Assembly (NCBI GenBank): GCA_900549415.1 | Contig: URNX01000032.1 | Coordinates: forward strand, 1-37,060 | Direction of reading: 5' to 3' | From: an uncultured bacterium | Lineage (GTDB): Bacteria > Verrucomicrobiota > Lentisphaeria > Victivallales > UBA1829 | Length of the DNA: 37,060 nucleotides | In this document: positions 9,401 through 15,170 of the stretch, one piece after another | How the letters are laid out: every line of letters starts with the position of its first letter | How positions within the stretch are numbered: the first letter of the stretch is position 1 | Notes under the pieces: generated by a model | The model's database searches: none | What the model saw: the letters and a program-made list of their open reading frames with translations, nothing else | What the model was told of the DNA's origin: nothing | Program-made: the position numbers and the translations under genes

Positions 9401-9747
9401 GAGAGTTCATTGACGCGGGTCGGAGCGGATGCGGTCAGCACCGCTTTGAAGAGCCATTCGCCCGGTTTCTCCTCGGTCAGAGTCTCTTCGAGCTGAAAAG
9501 TTCCGAGCGAAGTCTTGAACGGGGAACGGAATACGAATCTGTTTCCGTCTTTGGTGAATCCGTGCATGACCGGAATGGTTTCCGGACCGGAGTTCTGGAG
9601 CCGTCCGGAATCCTCCTTGCTTAAAACGGAGATGTTGAGATCGCCGGCCGCAAAGCTCCCGTCCTGAGAGAGCTTGAGGTCGTTTTCCGCTCCGGACGCG
9701 GAGAGAACCGCGCCCAGCAGAAGCGCATAAAGCAGCTTTGTTTTCAT
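6496..9747 (-). CDS. Secreted clan GH-A glycoside hydrolase, large multidomain
   Basis: This 1083-residue protein begins with a Sec signal peptide (MKTKLLYALLLGAVLSASGA, cleavage after about residue 20). Residues about 20-460 are beta-rich and probably form carbohydrate-binding or sandwich domains. From about residue 475 a GH5-like barrel begins (GTNLCYMGN, NGFNTVRFHHYD, VMIDLFCS). The clan GH-A hallmark Asn-Glu is in SLINED (E631, predicted acid/base), and E770 in SEMNYCF is the predicted nucleophile. The C-terminal 250 residues form further beta structure. The ATG at 9747 was chosen because it gives the signal peptide; 39 additional in-frame residues upstream would destroy it. The substrate is unknown; the neighbouring beta-mannosidase suggests a mannose-containing glycan. 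It is last in the operon GH2, pseudopilin, GH-A. It is paralogous to the protein at 15171-18161, sharing HVNPYTG and W-K-D-[DE]-P. Confidence 0.85.
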   Translation of the reverse strand: MKTKLLYALLLGAVLSASGAENDLKLSQDGSFAAGDLNISVLSKEDSGRLQNSGPETIPVMHGFTKDGNRFVFRSPFKTSLGTFQLEETLTEEKPGEWLFKAVLTASAPTRVNELSLFMTLPGTLFAGKTVVFDGKPVVLPGQFRERHLIDSKEFKPLQFNSQDRVITISGDSDLIFQDERCDGWNIFSLRTRFRPFSGAITRAEATLRITVGNAESAMLDISKACNMGFADETAGDGKGGWTDQGANNDLRIFKPGKQTFNDIPFQVIDPQTNRGKSCLVLSKDPSMQFPAEAKISANGTRGKFLHLLHSAAYTAGDKKVSDVQVVYEDGTSSIFPVITGKHVSDWWGGAAISDGELVWTGLNASSLVGMYACSVPLQAKPLKEVKFSTDTGAVWMIVGATVSNAALAHADRTPVFITESAEWRPVEYPRDVEKGSVLDFSLLGLQDAPAGKYGFLTKDNEGRFVFEKRPSVPVRFYGTNLCYMGNFFSKANAEKLADRLAANGFNTVRFHHYDIMFDNAAGKSTKLKADMLDQLDYLFHCLKQRGIYVMIDLFCSRNLSDGELPGFENRRFYPFNGTSLGEIKAFLLLTDVGFENFKEFARNLLGHVNPYTGTTWKDDPALSHISLINEDAVFEVVNYDREIRSILEKKFEKEQPGLKGAERTLAFNRFLIRTYNESYQRMARFLKEELGVKAMLTDQNHWQSIHQAPMNRQYDFVDKHMYWAHPRGVGPQGKGFSFDSSGAIAQMGGLAINMNSAARVFGLPYAASEMNYCFPSPYRAEGGPLLGAYAALQDWGAVWQFCYLANDKAFYEDHATDLFEMATDPVMFLNDKLAVLFFLRGDVHRSELKLPIHVPEDYSSIHDIYPADYIKAGTFARIGAQVGDKTGTAADVTAFSPENFTRLVKEAARRNGGAFEPERSFSKSVTGEIEIDGKAGTFKVATPRSEALVLPEGKTGKAGILEVENKKGFAVYAAAAMDSSALADSRRILFLHITNVFNSGMQFADKTLSQVMELGGMPHLAAAGTGTVSLKLNGDTAPVVYAVDLGGRRIGRIRSEFSGGVLRFSADVFAQKSPCFVYEIVR

Positions 9748-9781
9748 CGTGAAAAATCCTTTTTTTATTTGAGTCCGCGGC

Positions 9782-10546
9782 TTACCACCACGGATATTTG
9801 ATGAGCCACGGTGTTTTTGCAACATCGGTTGCTCCGTGATACCCGTTGAGCAGAGGGCCGGCATAGAGTGATTCTATTCCGAGTGCGCCGTCCTGACTTG
9901 CTCTTACGCTGGAAACATGCCCGTCCGCCCATAGCACATTGCAGAGATTGCCATGACGGGGAATCGCCATGTTTCCGTCCGGAACCGGCTGCGCCTTGTA
10001 GCACGGGACGTCCTGCGTGGGATCCTGCGTCGCTTCCGCGACAAGAACTTTGGCGGACGCCTGTTTGACGGAGGTCAGACGCTCCGGAAATTTTCCGAGC
10101 GCATCGTTGAGCCCGTAACCGGTGTACTGCCAGCCGTACCAGGTTTCATCGTCTTTCGGTTCTTCCGCCCGCAGGGAGTCGGCGATTGTTCTTCCCCAGT
10201 CAAACGTTTTCAGAGCGTTTTCCGCTCTGCCGCAGACGAAGTTTTTGCAGATGGTGTACTTTCCGGAAACCAGCACGCCGGACCAGACGGGATCCGAGCC
10301 CGGAGAGCCTGTCACAGGAAGGCTTCCGCTGGTTCCGTCGTAGCTGATCAGAGCAAGCCCGATCTGCTTCAGATTTCCGAGACACAGGGTCGTCATTGCC
10401 CGCTCTTTCGCCTTGTTGAGGGCCGGCAGAAGGATGCCGGCGAGGATGGCGATGATAGCCACTACCACGAGGAGCTCTATAAGGGTAAATCTCGTGAACT
10501 TCCCTTTCCGGAGGTTAAAAAGTTGAGTCTTTCTATGAATGCTCAT
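9782..10546 (-). CDS. Type IV pilin-like protein (prepilin N-terminus, H-X9-DG tail)
   Basis: This 254-residue protein has a short basic leader and then the prepilin peptidase site and hydrophobic helix (FTLIELLVVVAIIAILAGILLPAL, about residues 21-44). The glycine normally before the cleavage site is replaced: the sequence reads GKFTRFTLIELL, so processing may differ. Near the C-terminus PRHGNLCNVLWADGHV is the H-X9-DG motif of PVC pseudopilin-like proteins. It lies between a GH2 beta-mannosidase and a secreted glycosidase on the same strand (34 bases before the latter), so it is probably co-transcribed. Such proteins are very abundant in Lentisphaerota; a role in surface display or secretion of the partner enzyme is inference only. 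Confidence 0.88.
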   Translation of the reverse strand: MSIHRKTQLFNLRKGKFTRFTLIELLVVVAIIAILAGILLPALNKAKERAMTTLCLGNLKQIGLALISYDGTSGSLPVTGSPGSDPVWSGVLVSGKYTICKNFVCGRAENALKTFDWGRTIADSLRAEEPKDDETWYGWQYTGYGLNDALGKFPERLTSVKQASAKVLVAEATQDPTQDVPCYKAQPVPDGNMAIPRHGNLCNVLWADGHVSSVRASQDGALGIESLYAGPLLNGYHGATDVAKTPWLIKYPWW

Positions 10547-10632
10547 AATGATTGCCTTTCGTTTGTTTGTTTGCCGATGTGGACAGGCAATTTAAGGTTT
10601 GGTTCTAAGAGCGAATGATAGTCCTCCTTTTT

Positions 10633-13077
10633 TTATTGTATTTCAGGGTTTGCTGTGGAGCCTAGATCGTGGACAACCAGTTGTTTCCGGAATTCCTCTT
10701 CGGAGAGTTCCGTTTCCGTATGCGTCTGCAGGACAACTTCTTCGCCGGGATAGAGCGTTACCGCGTTGTCGCTCCAGCGGCATGCCGTATCGCGGAGTTC
10801 GGCGAAAACAAAGAACGCAAACTGTCCGGCGGAGAGCGCAACTTCGAAACCGGAAGCCGTCTTCCGGATTTGCGTTCTTATCTTCGGAACGGGAAGAGCG
10901 GAGCGCTTGTATGCGACGGGGAAGAATTCGTTCCGCAGCACCTGCGTTCCGGTTTCGAAACGAAGCTCGAAGAATCCGTTTTCCGGATCGCTGCAGTCCG
11001 GAATCTGTACGGGGAAGGTGGCGCTCTGTCCGGCGATTTCCAGCTTTTCCGCAAGTAAGTTTTCCGTTTTTCCGCGGAAGGAATGGAAAAGCAGATGCAG
11101 AGTGCCCGGAATGCTGCCGGGTGTGTCGTTGACAAGACAGACAGTGAACACGCCGTCCCGTTTTACTGCGGTCAGGCGCAGTGGCGCAAAGAAGCGTTTT
11201 GCTGCGTAGTGCAGGATTTTCCAGCCGCCGGTATAGTCGATGGAGGACCAGGAGGCGACCGGCCAGTTGTCGTTCAGCTGCCAGTAGAGCGCGCCCATGC
11301 AGTATGGCTGCAGGCTGCGGAAGTGGTCAACTCCGGTCTGCATTGCGAGCGCCTGCTGAACCTGGCTCAGATAGACGGTCTGTTCAAAGCCGACGGGCAC
11401 GCGGAAATAGCGGGCGAAGGTGGAGAGAATGCGCGTGTTGCCGATGCCGTTCTTCTGATGCGCCTCAATTTCCGGCGCGGAAAGATTCCAGTGTTCCGGG
11501 CTGATCCATCTGCGGAGAGTGCTCAGCAGCGGGAAGGATTGGAACCCGAATTCTGCGCAGAAACGCGGGGCGACCGAATAGAACGCTTCAAACGGCTTGT
11601 CGCCGTGCCAGACGTCCCAGTAGTGGAGATCGCCTCTGGAGGGGTTCCAGACATTGGCTCCCATATCCTCCGGCCCTTTGCAGGGTGAAGAGTTCCATAC
11701 GGGAATGTCCGTGTTGTATTTTTTCAGAATGCGCATCAATGCCTGATTGAAGAAATGATACTGCAGGGCATTGCGGTACTGCTCTTCCGAATCGGGGGTA
11801 TGTCCGTGACACATGCAGATTTCATTGTCGCCGCACCACAGCGCCATGCAGGGATGCACGGAAAGACGTTTGACCTGAAATTCCAGTTCTCTGTCGACGG
11901 ATTTGAGAAATTCCGGATCGGAAGGGTAGCGGACACAGGCGAACATGCAGTCCTGCCAGACCAGCAGACCGAGCTCGTCGCAGATATCGTAGAACAGATC
12001 GCTCTCGTAGCGTCCGCCGCCCCAGACGCGGATCATATTCATGTTGGCGTCGCGGGCGGATTGCAGGAGGGAACGGATTTTGTCCGGAGATGTTCTGCCG
12101 GGCATGGCATCGGCGGGAATCCAGTTTGCACCTTTGCAGAAGATGTCGTTTCCGTTGATTCTGAAGTAAAAGCTTTCGGCATTTTCGCCGTCTTTCTCCC
12201 GGACGAGTTCCAGCTTGCGGAATCCGATCCGGTGGCTTTTTGTTTCGTACGGGGTCGCCGCTTCAAGCGAGTAGAGATTCTGTCCGCCGTACCCCGCGGG
12301 ATTCCAGAGTGCGGGGGAAGATACGGAGAAACTGAATTCCTGTGCGCTTTTCCCTGCGGGAAGCTCCAGAGTACGGCTCTGCGTCTGTTCTGCGAAACGC
12401 AAGGTCAGGGGAAGCGTTGTCTCTTTGCAGGCGTTGAATTCGATTTGAACGGTGAGGACGGCGTCCGGACCTTTGAACGACTGGCTGACGGTGAGATGCT
12501 CGATGCGTGCCGGAGCTTCTGCGAGATAAAGCGAGTCGTAGAGTCCGCAGACGGGCAGACAGATTCCCCAGTCCCACCCGCCGGAGGATTGTATTTTGCG
12601 GAGGAACTGCAGATTCGGAATGGCATTGTTGTCATTCTGTCCGAGAGATTCTCTGCTCCGTCCGGCGCGGCGGTTTGCCTCGGCGGTAACGGATTCGAAT
12701 TCGATTTCCAGCGTGTTCTTTCCGGCTTTGAGCAGGTGTCCCGTCCATGCGCGGAAACGGGCGAACATGTTGTCGCTTTGTCCCAAAACGGTTCCGTTCA
12801 GGCGGATTTCCGCACAGGTGTCAGCGGAGTCGAGGTTCAGATACACCGGATTTTCCGGAAGGGCATCGAGAGTGAATTCCGTGCGGAAGAGCCACTTGCG
12901 GTCGCCGATGAACTGGACGGCGGATTCATTGCGTCCTGCATACGGATCGGGAATGATTCCGGCCGCATACAGCGCGGTGGCGTTGTCTCCGGGCAGAGTG
13001 ACGGGAACCCGGACCGGCTGATCCGAAGCGTCTGTTCCGAGAAGCTCCCATTGACACTGTGACAAGTCTGAAAACAT
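10633..13077 (-). CDS. GH2 beta-mannosidase
   Basis: This 814-residue enzyme is predicted to remove terminal beta-mannose from oligosaccharides. The N-terminal sugar-binding sandwich (residues 1-200; WLFRTEF, YLNLDSADTCAEIRLNG) is followed by an immunoglobulin-like domain and then the barrel (FFCKGANWIPAD-type strand, NMIRVWGGGRYE). Predicted acid/base is E419 in WCGDNE, a beta-mannosidase-like version of the GH2 NE motif. Predicted nucleophile is E509 in FCAEFGFQSFP. The 90-residue spacing agrees with characterised GH2 beta-mannosidases. No signal peptide is seen, so it probably acts in the cytoplasm on imported oligosaccharides. The ATG at 13077 has AAGGAGA upstream; an in-frame ATG 45 bases earlier lacks a site. 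It is probably the first gene of the operon GH2, pseudopilin, GH-A. Confidence 0.92.
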   Translation of the reverse strand: MFSDLSQCQWELLGTDASDQPVRVPVTLPGDNATALYAAGIIPDPYAGRNESAVQFIGDRKWLFRTEFTLDALPENPVYLNLDSADTCAEIRLNGTVLGQSDNMFARFRAWTGHLLKAGKNTLEIEFESVTAEANRRAGRSRESLGQNDNNAIPNLQFLRKIQSSGGWDWGICLPVCGLYDSLYLAEAPARIEHLTVSQSFKGPDAVLTVQIEFNACKETTLPLTLRFAEQTQSRTLELPAGKSAQEFSFSVSSPALWNPAGYGGQNLYSLEAATPYETKSHRIGFRKLELVREKDGENAESFYFRINGNDIFCKGANWIPADAMPGRTSPDKIRSLLQSARDANMNMIRVWGGGRYESDLFYDICDELGLLVWQDCMFACVRYPSDPEFLKSVDRELEFQVKRLSVHPCMALWCGDNEICMCHGHTPDSEEQYRNALQYHFFNQALMRILKKYNTDIPVWNSSPCKGPEDMGANVWNPSRGDLHYWDVWHGDKPFEAFYSVAPRFCAEFGFQSFPLLSTLRRWISPEHWNLSAPEIEAHQKNGIGNTRILSTFARYFRVPVGFEQTVYLSQVQQALAMQTGVDHFRSLQPYCMGALYWQLNDNWPVASWSSIDYTGGWKILHYAAKRFFAPLRLTAVKRDGVFTVCLVNDTPGSIPGTLHLLFHSFRGKTENLLAEKLEIAGQSATFPVQIPDCSDPENGFFELRFETGTQVLRNEFFPVAYKRSALPVPKIRTQIRKTASGFEVALSAGQFAFFVFAELRDTACRWSDNAVTLYPGEEVVLQTHTETELSEEEFRKQLVVHDLGSTANPEIQ

Positions 13078-13120
13078 TGAATCTCCTTGAACGTTGTTCT
13101 GATTTTCTGTTCCGGAGCAC

Positions 13121-13174
13121 ATTATACATCATTTCCGGAAAAAGACTAAATGCTCTTTAAGAAAAACTATGCTG
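13121..13174 (-). promoter_or_regulatory. Probable promoter and activator region of the GH2 operon
   Basis: On the minus strand a perfect TATAAT lies at 13126-13121, but no recognisable -35 lies 16-18 bases upstream, which suits an activator-dependent promoter. Just upstream, two related blocks ending in AGCAT (minus strand, near 13155 and 13174, 19 bases apart) resemble direct-repeat AraC half-sites. The regulator gene at 13224 is immediately upstream on the same strand. Confidence 0.45.
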
Positions 13175-13223
13175 TATTGATATTTAAAGTGCGCAGGGGA
13201 GGTAATAGAGAATGCGGGATGGA

Positions 13224-14066
13224 TCAGCGGTTTTCCGTGAAATTCCTGCGGTAGCGCAGCGGAGTCGTGTGATATTCTTTCAGGAAAGAGGCGTGAAAAT
13301 AGGCAATGTTTTCAAAGCCGCAGGAGAGTGCAATCCGCTCAACCGGCAGTTCGGAGTAAAGCAGGAGGCGGACGGCGCGCTGAAGACGGAGCTGCAGAAG
13401 ATACTCACGCGGGGAAATGTCATAAAAAAGCCGCATGGTCCGGCAGACGTGTTCCTGCGAGCGTCCGGTCAGTTCGCGGAAACGGGGGAGACCGAGACGC
13501 AGATTCTCCGGATCCTGCATCTGTTCCATGGCGTTTCTGAGCCACTCCGGTTCTTCCGCGCCCTCATCGTATTGGTGCAGCAGGAAGAGTTCCAGAACTT
13601 CCAGAATCAGCATCCGTCCCTCCATTTCAACGGGGCGGGGAATTTTCTGATTCTGCCAGTTCGCGATTCTGGTGAAGCGTTCGGAAAGGTTTTGAATCTG
13701 TTCAGGTGCAAGGGGGACGGTCTGGTTCAATTCTCCGACCGAGATGTTTTTTCCGGCGAGGGAATGGAAGCAGGAGAGAAAGAGCTCCGGGCGGACATTG
13801 CAGTTGTAGAAGGATATCCGGTCGCTCTCTTCGGTGCATGTCAGGGAATGTTCGTCTTTGGGACGGATCAGAACGAGAGTTCCGGGCTTGAGAAGTTCCG
13901 TCCTGGAGTTTACCTGATGATGAATGGTTCCGCGTTTTACAAGGAAGAATTCGAAGAAATCATGGGAATGCATTCCGAAACAGGCGTCGTGCCGGGCGAA
14001 GGTCTGGTTCGTGCAGTAAAAATCATAGACTGCATCCATTGCAGTGTCATAATTGAGCATGTTCAT
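13224..14066 (-). CDS. AraC-family regulator with cupin sensor domain
   Basis: This 280-residue protein has an N-terminal cupin fold (residues about 15-100; MHSHDFFEFFLVKRGTIHH, then KPGTLVLIRPKDEHS) that in this family binds a sugar. The C-terminal AraC domain (about 175-275) shows two helix-turn-helix units (GRSQEHVCRTM, then VERIALSCGFENIAYFHASF). The overall pattern resembles ChbR or RhaS-type carbohydrate regulators. The ATG at 14066 has a perfect AGGAGG 6 bases upstream; the ATG two codons later is less well placed. It is encoded directly upstream of the GH2 beta-mannosidase operon on the same strand and probably activates it, though this is inferred from position only. Confidence 0.88.
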   Translation of the reverse strand: MNMLNYDTAMDAVYDFYCTNQTFARHDACFGMHSHDFFEFFLVKRGTIHHQVNSRTELLKPGTLVLIRPKDEHSLTCTEESDRISFYNCNVRPELFLSCFHSLAGKNISVGELNQTVPLAPEQIQNLSERFTRIANWQNQKIPRPVEMEGRMLILEVLELFLLHQYDEGAEEPEWLRNAMEQMQDPENLRLGLPRFRELTGRSQEHVCRTMRLFYDISPREYLLQLRLQRAVRLLLYSELPVERIALSCGFENIAYFHASFLKEYHTTPLRYRRNFTENR

Positions 14067-14097
14067 GCAAAACCTCCTGCCGGGAAAACTTTTCCGT

Positions 14098-14125
14098 ACT
14101 ATACAGCGTTGTTTCCGCTTTTCAA
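14098..14125 (-). promoter_or_regulatory. Promoter of the cupin-AraC regulator
   Basis: On the minus strand TTGAAA (14125-14120), a 16-bp spacer and TATAGT (14103-14098). The expected start is near 14091, leaving about 25 bases of leader that contain the AGGAGG site. Confidence 0.65.
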
Positions 14126-14177
14126 GTTTTTGAATAAGTCGTGAGGCGGAATGCGAACGGTTCCGGGTGTTTGCCGG

Positions 14178-15020
14178 TTACCGGAATCTGCTCCGGCTGT
14201 TTTTGCGGTACTCGTTCGGCGTCATGCCGAGAGAACGGCGGAAGACGCGGGCGAAGTAGAAGATGTTGGTGATATTCACTTTTCTTGCGATCGCCGCAAC
14301 GGGAAGCGGAGTTTCCGCGAGGAGTTCCGCCGCATGCTGGATGCGCAGAGTCCGGATGTAATCCGCCGGACCCGAATCATGCGTCTTCTGCCAGTAGCGG
14401 AAAAACGAGCGGCGTGAAAAACCGTTTCTGCGGATCAGCGCATCCAGGTCGATCTCTTCGGTGAAATGAAGGAGAATGTAATTGGAAATCCGCCCGATTC
14501 TTTCCGCCGCATCTTCCGGAATGGTCTGCCGGACAGGGTCCTGGCGGATCAAATGCAGGAAAAGTGACATTGCGAGCAGATCAATCTGTTCCGCCATTCC
14601 CGGTTTTGTCGCCTCGGGGAGCATTTCGTTCAGCCTGGTGAGCTGACTGCGGATTTCCGGCGTGACGTCAACGCGCCAGATGCGCGGCGTGTTGAACAGT
14701 CCGGCCTCCCGCATCGCGTGTTCCAGTTCCGGCGGATACTGCAGGTAGACCGCTTCCCGTTTTCCTTCGACTTCATAGGAGTGAACGGAGTCCGGCAGTT
14801 TCAGAACGACATGCGGATACGGCGTCCGGTAGAGCTTGCCGTCTATTTCATCGATGGCACAGGATGTATCGGAGAAAAGCCGGAGGCAGAGTTCCAGCTT
14901 GTTCGTGAACGTGCGCCGTTCCTGCTTGTTGTGCGGAATGAGGAAACCGATTCTCTGAACGGGAAATACCACTTTCGTCTTCCGCGGAATCTGTCCGATA
15001 TTCATGACGAGTGTTCGCAT
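14178..15020 (-). CDS. AraC-family regulator, divergent from a secreted glycosidase
   Basis: This 280-residue protein has an N-terminal sensor region of about 160 residues (cupin-like strands around PHVVLKLPDSVHSYEVEGKR) and a C-terminal AraC DNA-binding domain (about 180-275). The two helix-turn-helix units are DLDALIRRNGFSRRSFFRYW and VAAIARKVNITNIFYFARVF, the latter followed by SLGMTPNEYRK. The ATG at 15020 has AGAAGGAGA just upstream; the in-frame extension to 15086 would cover its own promoter. It is transcribed divergently from the glycosidase operon at 15171 with 150 bases between, a classical arrangement for a local activator. The shared region holds repeated TTTGGCA elements. The ligand is unknown, presumably a sugar released by the locus. 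Confidence 0.87.
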   Translation of the reverse strand: MRTLVMNIGQIPRKTKVVFPVQRIGFLIPHNKQERRTFTNKLELCLRLFSDTSCAIDEIDGKLYRTPYPHVVLKLPDSVHSYEVEGKREAVYLQYPPELEHAMREAGLFNTPRIWRVDVTPEIRSQLTRLNEMLPEATKPGMAEQIDLLAMSLFLHLIRQDPVRQTIPEDAAERIGRISNYILLHFTEEIDLDALIRRNGFSRRSFFRYWQKTHDSGPADYIRTLRIQHAAELLAETPLPVAAIARKVNITNIFYFARVFRRSLGMTPNEYRKNSRSRFR

Positions 15021-15046
15021 CTTCGTTCTCCTTCTTGTTATGGATA

Positions 15047-15145
15047 CGGATAATGCGGATTTTGCGGAATGCAAGCGGTTTGGCACAAAAATGCAATGAA
15101 TTTGGCATGGATTTGATTGCGGAACCGCTTTTCAGACGTTATAGT
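15047..15145 (+). promoter_or_regulatory. Divergent control region with two promoters and TTTGGCA direct repeats
   Basis: Plus strand: TTGCGG (15117-15122), 17-bp spacer, TATAGT (15140-15145) drives the glycosidase operon at 15171. Minus strand: TTGCAT (15074-15069), 16-bp spacer, TATCCG (15052-15047) could drive the regulator. Between the two -35 boxes the heptamer TTTGGCA occurs at 15079-15085 and 15101-15107, 22 bases apart (about two helical turns), as expected for AraC half-sites. The ribosome site before 15171 is a full AGGAGGTGA. Confidence 0.55.
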
Positions 15146-15170
15146 TTCTTCAGATGACAGGAGGTGATGC

